Origin: Clostridiales bacterium
GTDB taxonomy: Bacteria > Bacillota > Clostridia > Oscillospirales > Acutalibacteraceae
Assembly: GCA_012517675.1 (NCBI GenBank)
Contig: JAAYUL010000132.1
Coordinates: 1 to 40,339, forward strand
Direction of reading: 5' to 3'
Length of the DNA: 40,339 nucleotides
A model generated the notes under the pieces. That model did not search any database. It was not told the origin of the DNA and was given only the letters and a program-made list of their open reading frames with translations. Positions 14,920 to 23,163 of this stretch are shown here, one piece after another. How positions within the stretch are numbered: position 1 is the stretch's first letter; every line of letters starts with the position of its first letter. The translations under genes and the position numbers were made by a program.

Positions 14920-14934
14920 GCAATGTGCCGATAA
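14908..14934 (+). promoter_or_regulatory. Candidate sigma-28 (SigD/FliA) promoter of chemoreceptor gene
   Basis: GCCGATAA (14927-14934) is a full match to the sigma-28 -10 element. The -35 region at the normal distance (TCAT, 14908-14911) matches TAAA only partly. It lies about 105 bases before an MCP gene, a class commonly read by this sigma factor. Confidence 0.5.
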
Positions 14935-15039
14935 ATAAATCAGATTTAAATTTTAACCGGAACCCGCTTTAAAAATAAAGAAAATTTTCCGGCGGTTGAT
15001 CCGTCGGATGGGGTCCGGCATCAGAAGGAGACAATCAAA

Positions 15040-17097
15040 ATGCGCCGTCAAAGAAGTTTGGTTTGGAAAATGCTGTTCTCGATCGGAATATCCGTTGCGG
15101 TTATCTTCAGCGCGGCAGCCGCAGTCATCATCACCACCATGAAACAGTCGGTCGACCAGCTGAGCACCAGTGATCTGGCGTCCAGGTCGCAGGCGGCTGC
15201 CTGTGAAATCGACAGTTACTTTTCGAAATATGAAGAAATCGCCAGGCAAATGGCCGCGAGCTCCCAGTTTCAGGAGCTTTTTACAAAAACGACCCGCGGC
15301 ACAAGCATTGTCAAGACCGACGGTTTCAGCGCAGTGAAAAAGACGCTGGTCAATGTGCAGAAGACCGACCCGGAAAATATTATCGTTTCGTGGGTCGCCG
15401 ACATCGACTCCAGTCAGCTGACACAGTCCGACGGCTATACCTCCGCGGCCGACTGGAATGTGACAAAACGGCCCTGGTATGAAACCCTCGTCCAAAAGCA
15501 GGACGTGGTCATCACGGAGCCTTACCAGGATACGTCGACAAAAAAATGGATTGTCAGCGTGGTGGCGCCCGTTTATCAAACAGGGACCAAAACGCTGCTG
15601 GGCGTTACCAGCATCGATTTTTCCCTGGACAATCTCTACAAAATGGTGAGCGGATACAAGCTGGGGAGCACGGGATTTTATATGCTCACCACCGCTTCGG
15701 GGCAGTTTATTTATCATCCGGATCAAAAGCTTAAGGACACGAATGTTCAGGATGCCGATATGTCCGCCAACATCATCGAAGCGATCACGGGCAAAAAAAC
15801 AGGCGCGATCACATACACCGCCATGGGGCAGACCAATTACGGATATGTTTCCTCCGTAGGCAATTCGGGCTGGACGGTTACCACGGGATTGCCGGAAAAG
15901 GAATTCAACAGCGCGCTGAACACCGTCTTGACTTCCATTTTCCTTATTTTTCTGGTTTCCCTTGTCCTGATGGCGCTGGTTATCATGCTGGTTTCCGGCA
16001 GTATCGTGCGTCCCCTGAAAAAGCTCAAGAATGTCGCGCAGAAAATAGCGGACGGGGACCTGAATGTACAGATCGACGTCAGGTCCAATGATGAAATCGG
16101 GCGGGTATCGGAAGCCTTCTCAAGGACCGTCGACCGGCTCAAGCAGTACATTGAATATATTGATGAGATTTCCGCGGCCCTGGACCAGATCGCACTGGGA
16201 AACCTGGCATTCCGTCTGCATTGTGAATACACGGGTGAATTTTCAAAGATCAAAACCGCCTTGGCCAATATTAAGAGTACGCTGACCCGGACGTTTTCAG
16301 AAATCGAAAAATCAGCGGATCAGGTTGCAAGCGGCTCCGACCAGGTTGCAAACGCGTCGCAGGCGCTGGCACAGGGCGCCACCGAGCAGGCAAGCGCCAT
16401 TCAGCAGCTGTCCGCATCCATCACCGAAATAGCGGACCAGGTGAAAACCAATGCCGGCCACGCTTCCAATGCCAGCCGGCTGGCCGGCGAATCGTTTACC
16501 GAGGTGGAGCGCGGCAACGAGCATATGCAGCGCATGATGGCCGCGATGAATGAAATCAGCGAATCCTCCGGCGCGATCGGGAAAATCATCAAAACGATCG
16601 AGGATATCGCGTTCCAGACCAATATTCTGGCGCTGAACGCCGCGGTGGAGGCCGCGCGGGCCGGCGCCGCGGGCAAAGGCTTTGCGGTGGTGGCGGATGA
16701 AGTCAGAAATCTGGCAAGCAAATCCGCCGAAGCCGCCAAAAATACGACGTCGCTGATCCAAAGCTCCATCCGGTCGGTTGAAAACGGCACGAAGATTGCG
16801 CAGGAAACGGCGCAGTCGCTGAACGTGATTATTGACAGCACGAAGAAAACGACCGATCTGATCGGCAAAATTTCGGCCGCTACCGGCGAACAGGCGACCT
16901 CCATCCAGCAGGTGACACAGGGCGTCGACCAGATTTCGGCCGTGGTCCAGACCAATTCGGCCACTTCCGAGGAAAGCGCCGCTTCCAGCGAGGAGCTGAA
17001 TTCACAGGCTCAGAACCTGAAAGAGCTTGTCCGTTATTTTAAGGTCGAGGATTCCGCTCAGGCGCCCCGCCCTGAGGAACCCGGAATGATCCGCTGA
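15040..17097 (+). CDS. Methyl-accepting chemotaxis protein with Cache sensor
   Basis: 685 residues. TM1 is ~12-34. An extracellular double-Cache sensor domain (~35-285) contains the family-typical [19 protein letters not shown] and [21 protein letters not shown]2 is ~288-315. HAMP domains follow ([21 protein letters not shown] onward, ~316-420, possibly two in series), then a cytoplasmic MCP signalling coiled coil. Its hairpin tip ([18 protein letters not shown]) is the contact site for CheA and CheW. It senses a small extracellular ligand (amino acids or organic acids are usual for Cache receptors; not determined here). AAGGAG precedes ATG 15040. It stands alone, with a sigma-28-like -10 upstream, which implies a flagellar regulon elsewhere. 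Confidence 0.95.
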   Translation: MRRQRSLVWKMLFSIGISVAVIFSAAAAVIITTMKQSVDQLSTSDLASRSQAAACEIDSYFSKYEEIARQMAASSQFQELFTKTTRGTSIVKTDGFSAVKKTLVNVQKTDPENIIVSWVADIDSSQLTQSDGYTSAADWNVTKRPWYETLVQKQDVVITEPYQDTSTKKWIVSVVAPVYQTGTKTLLGVTSIDFSLDNLYKMVSGYKLGSTGFYMLTTASGQFIYHPDQKLKDTNVQDADMSANIIEAITGKKTGAITYTAMGQTNYGYVSSVGNSGWTVTTGLPEKEFNSALNTVLTSIFLIFLVSLVLMALVIMLVSGSIVRPLKKLKNVAQKIADGDLNVQIDVRSNDEIGRVSEAFSRTVDRLKQYIEYIDEISAALDQIALGNLAFRLHCEYTGEFSKIKTALANIKSTLTRTFSEIEKSADQVASGSDQVANASQALAQGATEQASAIQQLSASITEIADQVKTNAGHASNASRLAGESFTEVERGNEHMQRMMAAMNEISESSGAIGKIIKTIEDIAFQTNILALNAAVEAARAGAAGKGFAVVADEVRNLASKSAEAAKNTTSLIQSSIRSVENGTKIAQETAQSLNVIIDSTKKTTDLIGKISAATGEQATSIQQVTQGVDQISAVVQTNSATSEESAASSEELNSQAQNLKELVRYFKVEDSAQAPRPEEPGMIR

Positions 17098-17128
17098 CTG
17101 CCGCGCGGGGCGCGGGAAAGCCCGCGGT

Positions 17129-17707
17129 TTATTCCCGCATCAGCACCGCCCGGACCGGGGAGGCCTCGGCGCCCGCGAGAAAAAGGGGAAACGCCGCGAG
17201 GAGGTAGTCCCCCGGTTCCGCGCCGGAAAGGTCCAGCCCTTCCAGAATCACGATTTCCGCGCCGAGCAGTTCCCGGTGCGCGGCGAAGTCCCCGCCGCCC
17301 GGTTCAATCGACTGGGCGTCCGTTCCCACCAGCGTGACGCCCGCCTGCGCAAGGGCGAAGGCCGCGCTTTCCGAGAGAAACGCCTCACCTTCGCCTTTGA
17401 TCAGGATCATTTTTTCGCAGCCCGGCAAAAGCCGGTCCATGTCGGCGCCGGTCAGAATCCCCCCGGCCTCCGCCACCGTGCAGCGGCCCAGAAAGCGGTA
17501 CAGCTCCAGCTGTTCCACCGTTTTTCCGTCCTCGATAAAATGGCTGGGCGCGTCCACGTGCGTGGCGCTGTGACAGCATGTGTAAAATCCCGAAAGGTTG
17601 CAGTCGTCGCCCATGCCGATGCGCCGCACAAGCTCCCGGCGCGGAGCCGGGTCGCCCGGATAAACCGGCGCGGAAAACAGCTCGCGCGAAATATCAATCA
17701 GCTTCAT
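17129..17707 (-). CDS. Cyclase-family hydrolase (kynurenine formamidase-like)
   Basis: 192 residues of the cyclase family (PF04199). The divalent-metal motif HSATHVDAPSHF (~46-57) has the family's HxxxHxDxPxH spacing, and PVYPGDPAP near the N-terminus is also typical. Members hydrolyse N-formylkynurenine, isatin or related amides. No other tryptophan-degradation gene is adjacent, so the substrate is unknown. Start chosen from GGGAGGAG 8 bases upstream. It follows mtnN by 31 bases on the same strand and is probably cotranscribed with it. A CGCGGG-aaag-CCCGCG hairpin overlaps its 3' end from the facing chemoreceptor gene. Confidence 0.85.
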   Translation of the reverse strand: MKLIDISRELFSAPVYPGDPAPRRELVRRIGMGDDCNLSGFYTCCHSATHVDAPSHFIEDGKTVEQLELYRFLGRCTVAEAGGILTGADMDRLLPGCEKMILIKGEGEAFLSESAAFALAQAGVTLVGTDAQSIEPGGGDFAAHRELLGAEIVILEGLDLSGAEPGDYLLAAFPLFLAGAEASPVRAVLMRE

Positions 17708-17738
17708 TTCGCAAACTCCTCCCTGTCACGGGTCTTTT

Positions 17739-18437
17739 TCACGAATCCGCCAGCTGCGGCAGCAAAGCCGCGATCAGCTCGGCGGATTTGTGCGCTTCCT
17801 CGGCGGCGAACGCGGTGAAATCCACGCTTGCCTCTTCGTCGGCGTTGTCGGAAACGGCGCGGATGACCACAAAATCGATCCCGTTCACAAAGCAGACCTG
17901 GGCGATGCTCCCGCCCTCCATCTCGCAGGCGGAGGCGTCGAACTCCGCGGCAATCCGCTTCAGTGTTTCCGCGTCCGAAATGAACTGGTCGCCGGTCGCG
18001 ATGATTCCCACATGGACCCGCCGGCCGTAAACGGCGGCGGCCGCACGCGCCGCCTTTTCCACCAGCTCCGGCGGGGAGGGGATCACCACCCGGTTCAGGC
18101 CGCTGATCATCCCTTTCGGCTCGCCGAGAGCGGAGGTGTCCATGTCGTGCTGCACCAGCCCGCGGGAAACCACAACGTCGCCGATATGCACGTCCCTGCC
18201 GATTCCGCCCGCCACGCCGACGTTGATCAGCACGCGGGGGCGATAAATCAAGACCATCGTCTGCGCGCAGACCGCGGCGGCGACCTTTCCCACGCCGCAC
18301 TGCGCGACCACACATTCCAGCCCTTCAATTTTCCCGGTGTGGTAAGTGACCGAGCTGATGGTTTCCTCTTTCCGGTCCGTCATCATTTCCACAAGCCGTT
18401 CCACTTCCACCGCCATGGCACCGATAATTCCGATCAA
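17739..18437 (-). CDS. mtnN: 5'-methylthioadenosine/S-adenosylhomocysteine nucleosidase
   Basis: 232 residues. It cleaves MTA and SAH to adenine plus the thioribose or ribosylhomocysteine, recycling methionine and removing SAM by-products. Family landmarks are IGIIGAMAVEVE at the N-terminus, INVGVAGGIG, GDVVVSRGLVQHDMD and CEMEGGSIAQVC (substrate-binding Met-Glu). Near the end, IRAVSDNADEEA carries the catalytic Asp. TTG 18437 is preferred because AGGAG lies 9 bases upstream and the protein then begins like its homologues; the ATG three codons earlier touches the ribosome site. Cotranscribed with the cyclase-family gene. Its SAM-salvage role is independent of its neighbours. Confidence 0.95.
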   Translation of the reverse strand: MIGIIGAMAVEVERLVEMMTDRKEETISSVTYHTGKIEGLECVVAQCGVGKVAAAVCAQTMVLIYRPRVLINVGVAGGIGRDVHIGDVVVSRGLVQHDMDTSALGEPKGMISGLNRVVIPSPPELVEKAARAAAAVYGRRVHVGIIATGDQFISDAETLKRIAAEFDASACEMEGGSIAQVCFVNGIDFVVIRAVSDNADEEASVDFTAFAAEEAHKSAELIAALLPQLADS

Positions 18438-18477
18438 ATTTCCCATCTCCTGTTGCTTGATGTATTTCTGTTACTAA

Positions 18478-18506
18478 ATTATAGGGGATGCGGCCGGTAA
18501 AAGCAA
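18478..18506 (-). promoter_or_regulatory. SigA promoter for mtnN
   Basis: Minus strand TTGCTT (18501-18506), 17-base spacer, TATAAT (18478-18483). Confidence 0.75.
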
Positions 18507-18596
18507 ACGGAACTTTTTGTGCCCTGCCGCAGGAAGACCCGTAAAATCGCCCTGCGATTTCCGTTCCCTGTCGAATTGGAGAACCGGGAACATCAA

Positions 18597-18638
18597 TAAA
18601 AAACCTCCGGACGATATCCAAAAGATCGTTCGGAGGTT
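18597..18638 (-). terminator. Terminator of sigI-rsgI operon
   Basis: AACCTCCGGACGAT (from 18602) pairs with ATCGTTCGGAGGTT (ending 18638), 14 bp with one G-U. On the minus strand it is followed by TTTTTTATT. Confidence 0.88.
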
Positions 18639-18665
18639 AATACATAGCAGAAGATACGGACGGGA

Positions 18666-19739
18666 TTATGTTTTTTTGTTGTTCCCGCTGCCTTTTTCCG
18701 ACGCTGTCCCTGCGCCGGACTGGGTCTGTGTTCCGGTTTGCGTCATAGACTGGGTCTGGGACTGTGTGCGGGTTTGCGTTTGTGTTTCGGACTGGGTCTG
18801 GGACTGTGTGCGGGTCTGCGTCTGCGTGCCGGTCTGGGCCTGGGACTGTGTGCGGGTCTGGGCCTGTGTGCCGGACTGGGTCTGGGACTGTACGCGCGAT
18901 TGAGTCTGCGCTTTGGACCGGGCCTGAGATTTTTCCTGTGCCTGAGATTGCGACTGCGCCTGAGATTGCGACTGCGCCGTCGAGCTCGCGTTTGCACTGC
19001 TGCCCGCGGTCGCTTTCTGGCTCTTTTTCGCATTCTGAATCGCCTTCATAATCTCCTTGACCGGTTTATTCAGCCATTCCTGAATATCGATATCGGCGTT
19101 GCCCTCGCTTGCCTGCAGCTTCTGCACCAGATTCAGCTTGCCGGGGGTCGTGTTCAGCTTGCGGGCTTCCTGAACCCGTTCATAGCCCACGCCTTCCGCT
19201 TCGACTTCAACCGGGTTCGGCGCGTCGGCTACGGCATTTTCCGCAACGTTTTTCAGTTCCTGCGCGAGGTCGCCCGCTTTGTTCTGATCGTTGTTGGAAG
19301 CCGCGATGACGATTCCGCCCGGCTCCTGTCCGCTGAAATAGCCCGCGGATTCAATCTGCTTCACGGTCTCCTGGACCGCCTGCTCAATGGATTTGTTTTT
19401 CAGCTTCAGATTCTGAAGGATCTTTTCTCCGTCGCCGTTTACCGCGTGTGCCTCAAGGACACGGTCGAAGCGGTTTACGGAATATTCGATGGATGGGTTG
19501 ACATCCAGACTGACTTCGGAGTAAGGGGTAAAATACGCCCAAGCGGTCGTGCCGGCCATTACAACAATTGCCGCCGCCGAAGCGGCCATGGCGGCAAGCT
19601 TTGCTTTTTTGGTCATCGTTCTTTTCAACGCAATCACCTGTCCAATCGCATAGTTGTTGTTTTTTGTTTTGATGATGCGACCGTCGTCGGTCAGAGCCGC
19701 AGCCTTGTCGTTTCGGATTTCCACAATCACTGCTTTCAT
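18666..19739 (-). CDS. rsgI: RsgI-type anti-sigma-I factor with Gln/Ser/Thr-repeat tail
   Basis: 357 residues. The cytoplasmic RsgI_N domain (~1-40, AVIVEIRNDKAAALTDDGRIIK) binds and inhibits SigI. One membrane helix follows (~48-68), then the conserved extracytoplasmic region beginning SEVSLDVNPSIEYSVNRFDRV (~73-93), which runs to ~230 and has a self-cleavage role in known RsgI proteins. From ~245 to the end the protein is almost only Gln, Ser, Thr, Ala and Arg in near-repeats such as TQTQTRTQSQTQS. The carbohydrate-binding modules known from Clostridium thermocellum RsgI proteins are absent, so the tail may be a wall-spanning or sugar-contacting element. The start overlaps the sigI stop by 4 bases. 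Confidence 0.92.
   Translation of the reverse strand: MKAVIVEIRNDKAAALTDDGRIIKTKNNNYAIGQVIALKRTMTKKAKLAAMAASAAAIVVMAGTTAWAYFTPYSEVSLDVNPSIEYSVNRFDRVLEAHAVNGDGEKILQNLKLKNKSIEQAVQETVKQIESAGYFSGQEPGGIVIAASNNDQNKAGDLAQELKNVAENAVADAPNPVEVEAEGVGYERVQEARKLNTTPGKLNLVQKLQASEGNADIDIQEWLNKPVKEIMKAIQNAKKSQKATAGSSANASSTAQSQSQAQSQSQAQEKSQARSKAQTQSRVQSQTQSGTQAQTRTQSQAQTGTQTQTRTQSQTQSETQTQTRTQSQTQSMTQTGTQTQSGAGTASEKGSGNNKKT
18722..18980 (-). repeat. Degenerate tandem repeats encoding the RsgI tail
   Basis: Repeating CAGAC/CAGTC-type hexamers on the coding strand, grouped in units around cacacagtcccagacccag. They encode alternating Gln with Thr, Ser or Arg. Such arrays change length easily by slippage. Confidence 0.75.
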
Positions 19740-20455
19740 TTGCTCAGCTCCTCTCGAACAAATCGCATGTAATCGGCGAGGAAGGGATAATCGCCGGCCA
19801 TTATCTCCGCCGCCGCTATTATATACTTTCGATGACGCTCCAGGATTTTTCGGGGTACCCCGGTATTTTTTTCAAGGGTTTTCAGCGGAAGTGTTTTCGA
19901 AGCGCGCATTTCACCCGTCAGAATCGGGCTGCGGACAATACAGGCGACCGCTTTGGCGCAGGATTTTTTTGTTTTCCGGGCTTTCGGGGAACAATCGGCA
20001 AGATCGAAAAAAGAAAAGCCGTAGGAAAGAAAAATCTGATTCGCCGATTCGATTTCGGCTTTCAGCGAATCGCCCGGCTCCCGCTGCGCCTGCCGCAGCA
20101 CGGCGGCCTGCGTTTCGTAATCTTCCTCGCCTTCCTCCGGGTCGGAATCCAGCACGCCCGGGCTGACCGGGTATTCCGCGCTGTGGCGGGACTCGGCGCG
20201 CAGGTAATCCACAAGCCTGCGGCGGATCACCATGCGGGCAAAACCGGAAAAACCGCCTTTGTCAGGCGAGTAATCCTTTAAAGCCTGTGAAAAAGCCAAA
20301 AGCGCCACGGACCATTCGTCGTCGCTTCTGGTAATGTAACGGTGGACCGTGCCGGATGCGCATTTTAAAATAAACGGCTCGTTCAGCCGGATGAATTCCT
20401 CCGCCTTGCGCGGGTCTTCTGCGGATTCAATCGCCAATGCATCCATCTCGTTCAA
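19736..20455 (-). CDS. sigI: RNA polymerase sigma factor SigI
   Basis: 239 residues. The sigma region 2 core is visible as SDDEWSVALLAFSQALKDY (~60-78) and FSGFARMVIRRRLVDYLR (~83-100). The C-terminal SigI-specific region 4-like segment ends GVPRKILERHRKYIIAAAEIM. SigI controls heat and cell-wall or polysaccharide-response genes and is held by RsgI, whose gene overlaps the sigI stop codon. TTG 20455 was chosen because GGGAGG lies 9 bases upstream; an ATG three codons later is too distant. The same frame is open much further upstream (to 20668) without any ribosome site. A 20-base perfect palindrome (20486-20505) lies in the leader just before the ribosome site. Confidence 0.93.
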   Translation of the reverse strand: MNEMDALAIESAEDPRKAEEFIRLNEPFILKCASGTVHRYITRSDDEWSVALLAFSQALKDYSPDKGGFSGFARMVIRRRLVDYLRAESRHSAEYPVSPGVLDSDPEEGEEDYETQAAVLRQAQREPGDSLKAEIESANQIFLSYGFSFFDLADCSPKARKTKKSCAKAVACIVRSPILTGEMRASKTLPLKTLEKNTGVPRKILERHRKYIIAAAEIMAGDYPFLADYMRFVREELSK

Positions 20456-20485
20456 TCCGGTTTTCCTCCCTTTCCAAACTTCTGC

Positions 20486-20505
20486 GGAAGCAGAAATCTG
20501 CTTCC
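20486..20505 (-). promoter_or_regulatory. Hairpin in sigI leader
   Basis: GGAAGCAGAAATCTGCTTCC is a perfect palindrome ending 17 bases before the GGGAGG of sigI on the minus strand. As RNA it makes a 9 bp stem that could affect translation or mRNA stability. No T run, so not a terminator. Confidence 0.45.
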
Positions 20506-20600
20506 TTCCGTTATCGTTATCGTTCCGTCTTTGGTTTTCGTTAGTGTCCGGCAAAAGCCGCGCATCCGTTTCCATGCAGAAATGGAACGCTTTGGAAACC

Positions 20601-20629
20601 AGTATATTACCGCGGGCATAAAAAGGCAA
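20601..20629 (-). promoter_or_regulatory. Promoter for sigI-rsgI
   Basis: Minus strand TTGCCT (20624-20629), 17-base spacer, TATACT (20601-20606), giving a leader of about 140 bases. No ACCCCC/CGAA-type SigI autoregulatory promoter was recognised by eye. Confidence 0.6.
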
Positions 20630-20779
20630 CCGCGGATTTTCCGGAAATATTTCCCGCCCGGTGCGCAACAGGCGGGAAATCCGCGCCGGGAAAAACGGAA
20701 GCCGGGTTGTGTTTGTAAAGAATTTGCAGGAAAAAGTTTTAATCCTTCATTTTCCACGAATATTTTTTAAGAATTCGGC

Positions 20780-20808
20780 TTGAAATCCTTTTATTATTAT
20801 GGTATGAT
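20780..20808 (+). promoter_or_regulatory. SigA promoter for the amtB-glnK leader
   Basis: TTGAAA (20780-20785), 17-base spacer, TATGAT (20803-20808). Predicted start near 20815. Confidence 0.8.
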
Positions 20809-20832
20809 TTTTTTTGTCGAATTGGCAATGGG

Positions 20833-20872
20833 GCCGGCGATTACCTGAATCAGGTGATTGCGGGCTTTTTTT
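20833..20872 (+). terminator. Leader terminator (attenuator) before amtB
   Basis: A 15-position stem (20833-20847 with 20851-20865; one mismatch, some G-U pairs, inner ACCTGaaTCAGGT core) followed by seven T residues. It lies 20 bases after the predicted transcript start and 76 bases before amtB, so it should stop most transcripts unless antitermination occurs. Confidence 0.85.
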
Positions 20873-20948
20873 CTGTGCATTTGGGAAAACAGAAGGCGCC
20901 TTTGTTTTCAGCAGCCGGAAATTGCCGAAATGAATGGAGGTATCATGC

Positions 20949-22184
20949 ATGAATCACGGCGATATTGCGTGGATGCTGGTGTGTTCGGCACTTGTTCTGC
21001 TGATGACGCCTGGTCTTTCCTTTTTCTACGCCGGGCTGACAAAACGTAAAAATTCCGTCAATACCATTCTGTCCTGCGCGTTTACGCTTGGGCTTGCTTC
21101 CGTGCTGTGGGTGCTGTTCGGTTTTTCCCTTTCCTTCAGCGGGGACATCGGCGGGGTGATCGGAAACTTCAACTGGGCGGGCATGAATTTCAACGGCCTG
21201 ACCGACAAAACCCTGCCGTACCCCAACACGCTCTCTTTTGCGATTTTTCAGATGATGTTTTCCATTATTACCCCTTCCCTGATCGTGGGGGCCATTGTGG
21301 AAAGAATGCGCTTTTCCTCACTTTTTCTCTTTGTGTCGGTATGGCTTGTGATTGTGTATTATCCCATGGCCCACATGGTGTGGGGCGGCGGGTTCCTGAT
21401 GCAGCTGGGCGCGGTCGATTTTGCCGGCGGCAACGTGGTGCACATCACCTCCGGCATCAGCGCGCTGGTGCTTGCCATTGTTCTGGGCAGCCGCAAGCAT
21501 TACGGTAAAATTTCGTATCATCCGCACAATGTTCCGTTTGTATTTCTGGGCGCCGCGCTGCTGTGGTTCGGCTGGTTCGGCTTTAACGGCGGAAGCGCCG
21601 GGGCCGCCAACGAGCTGGCGGTGCACGCCTGCATGACCACGAACACCTCGGCCGCGGCCGCCATGCTTTCCTGGATGCTGATTGAAAAAGTCAAAAACGG
21701 AAAGCCGACTCTTGTGGGCGCTTCCACCGGCCTTGTGGTCGGCCTCGTGGCGATCACGCACGGTTCCGGTTTTGTGCCGGTTTGGGCGTCGCTTTTGATC
21801 GGGGCGCTTGCCAGCCCGATTTCCTTTTTCTTCATTTCGGTGGTCAAGGCGAAATTCGGTTATGACGACGCGCTCGATGTGTTCGGCTGCCACGGCGTGG
21901 GCGGCATTTGGGGCGGTATTGCCACGGGTCTGTTCACGCAGTCTTCCATTAACCCCACGGCAAAGTGGAACGGGCTGTTTTTCGGCAGCTGGGAGCTGTT
22001 TGCCCGCGAACTGGCGGCGATTGGCGTCGCGGTTGCGGTCGCGGTGGCCGGAACGCTGATTGCGGTTGCGGTCGCGAAGCGGTTCACCGGAGCGATCCGC
22101 GTTTCCCGGAAGGATGAGGAAACCGGGCTTGACATTTCCGAGCACGGCGAACCGGCATACCCCGCCTTCAACGGGATGGACTGA
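20949..22184 (+). CDS. amtB: Ammonium transporter AmtB
   Basis: 411 residues, eleven membrane helices, ammonium transporter family. It conducts NH4+/NH3 across the cytoplasmic membrane. Landmarks are the N-terminal GDIAWMLVCSALVLLMTPGL, DFAGGNVVHITSGISALV (first pore His region) and FGCHGVGGIWGGIATG (second pore His region). The C-terminal tail is short (DISEHGEPAYPAF), as expected for a GlnK-binding tail. ATG 20949 was chosen from GGAGG 8 bases upstream; the ATG at 20934 overlaps that site. glnK follows after 29 bases. Expression probably depends on read-through of the leader terminator at 20833-20872. Confidence 0.96.
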   Translation: MNHGDIAWMLVCSALVLLMTPGLSFFYAGLTKRKNSVNTILSCAFTLGLASVLWVLFGFSLSFSGDIGGVIGNFNWAGMNFNGLTDKTLPYPNTLSFAIFQMMFSIITPSLIVGAIVERMRFSSLFLFVSVWLVIVYYPMAHMVWGGGFLMQLGAVDFAGGNVVHITSGISALVLAIVLGSRKHYGKISYHPHNVPFVFLGAALLWFGWFGFNGGSAGAANELAVHACMTTNTSAAAAMLSWMLIEKVKNGKPTLVGASTGLVVGLVAITHGSGFVPVWASLLIGALASPISFFFISVVKAKFGYDDALDVFGCHGVGGIWGGIATGLFTQSSINPTAKWNGLFFGSWELFARELAAIGVAVAVAVAGTLIAVAVAKRFTGAIRVSRKDEETGLDISEHGEPAYPAFNGMD

Positions 22185-22213
22185 TTCCTTTTTAGGATGG
22201 AAGGAGCCTTAAC

Positions 22214-22555
22214 ATGAAAAAAATCGAAGCGATTATCCGCCCGGAGCAGATCGAAGACGTGAAGGAGGCGCTGCGCCCCCTGAACCTGAACGGAATCAGC
22301 ATTACGCAGATCATGGGTTCCGGCTGCCAGCGCGGATGGAAGGAGTTTATCCGCGGCACGGAGGTGGATATCAACTTTCTTCCGAAGATCAAGGTTGAAC
22401 TGGTGGTCGCCGATTCTCACGCGGAGGAAATCATCCGCATTATTATGGAAACGGCGCAGACCGGGGAAATCGGCGACGGGAAAATCTTTATTTCGGAAAT
22501 ATCGGATGCGATCCGCATCCGCACGGGCGAGCGCGGCGACGCCGCGATCGACTGA
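22214..22555 (+). CDS. glnK: PII signal protein GlnK (non-uridylylatable T-loop)
   Basis: 113 residues, PII family. Trimeric PII binds ATP/ADP and 2-oxoglutarate and, as GlnK, plugs AmtB when nitrogen is plentiful. The family start KKIEAIIRPEQIEDVKEAL is present, as is the B-loop TAQTGEIGDGKIFI (~82-95). In the T-loop (GSGCQRGWKEFIRGTEVDINF) the tyrosine that is uridylylated in enterobacteria (Y51 of the EYMVDF segment) is Val, so control must rely on effector binding rather than covalent modification. AAGGAGC precedes the ATG. Coupled to amtB in one operon. Confidence 0.95.
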   Translation: MKKIEAIIRPEQIEDVKEALRPLNLNGISITQIMGSGCQRGWKEFIRGTEVDINFLPKIKVELVVADSHAEEIIRIIMETAQTGEIGDGKIFISEISDAIRIRTGERGDAAID

Positions 22556-22593
22556 CAGACTGACAAATGCGAAGAGCGCAAACCGCGTTTTCC

Positions 22594-22644
22594 GGACAGA
22601 CAGGGCGCCATGGGCTGAAAAAACCCATGGTGCCCTGTTTGTCC
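22594..22644 (+). repeat. Very stable 21 bp hairpin downstream of glnK
   Basis: Arms 22594-22614 and 22624-22644 pair along all 21 positions (two G-U), loop of 9. The core is ACAGGGCGCCATGGG. No T run follows, so it is not a standard terminator. It could mark the 3' end of the amtB-glnK mRNA, and it sits just upstream of the next promoter. Confidence 0.7.
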
Positions 22645-22649
22645 GGTAT

Positions 22650-22678
22650 TTGACTTGCCTTTGCGGGATTGCTATAAT
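22650..22678 (+). promoter_or_regulatory. SigA promoter for the EetA/EetB-like pair
   Basis: TTGACT (22650-22655), 17-base spacer, TATAAT (22673-22678). Confidence 0.85.
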
Positions 22679-22757
22679 GGATACTGATTTAAGACGGGTC
22701 GCGACCGCCGTTTCTTACATGGCTTTCGCCGCGCTGTTTTTGGAAGGGGCGGGATGA

Positions 22758-23147
22758 ATGAAATTTGCAAAGAAATCGGATTTCATCGCGCTTGCCGTTC
22801 TGCTGCTTGTCTGTGACGGCGCGTGGTTTGGGTACCGGCAGTATTTCGGCCGGCAGGGGACCGCCGCGGAGATTTACTATCAGTCGAAGCTGGTGGAGAC
22901 CGTGGACCTGACGCGCGGCGTGGAAAAGCGGTTTTCCATTCCACAGAATAAAAACGTGGTGTTTCATCTTTACCGCGATGGAAGCATCTGCTTCGAGGAA
23001 TCCGACTGCCCGGACAAAATCTGCATCCGCGCGGGCAGGCTCCGCGCCGTGGGCGAAAGCGCGGCGTGCTTGCCGAATCAGATCGTGCTGAAAATTGTCG
23101 CGAAGGGAAGCGGCGGCGCGGACGATATCGATATGGTCGCGGGCTGA
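22758..23147 (+). CDS. NusG domain II-containing membrane protein, EetA-like
   Basis: 129 residues. An N-terminal membrane helix (~8-26) is followed by a single extracytoplasmic NusG_II domain (PF07009-like, ~35-125) with the typical VVFHLYRDGSICFEESDCPDKICIR run, including Cys and Asp positions, and ACLPNQIVLKI. Such proteins are nearly always encoded beside a Gx-transporter (HepS-I) protein, as here. In the Gram-positive extracellular electron transfer locus of Listeria and lactobacilli the pair is, to my knowledge, EetA-EetB. No ndh2, apbE or pplA gene is in this window, so a redox role is inference. The gap to the next gene is 16 bases, so one operon. Confidence 0.85.
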   Translation: MKFAKKSDFIALAVLLLVCDGAWFGYRQYFGRQGTAAEIYYQSKLVETVDLTRGVEKRFSIPQNKNVVFHLYRDGSICFEESDCPDKICIRAGRLRAVGESAACLPNQIVLKIVAKGSGGADDIDMVAG

Positions 23148-23163
23148 CCGGAGAAGGTGCGTT

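Noticed and set aside
18738-19772. 344-codon plus-strand frame antisense to rsgI
   Set aside because: Low-complexity Gly/Leu/Arg translation of the repeat array on the wrong strand; no ribosome site.
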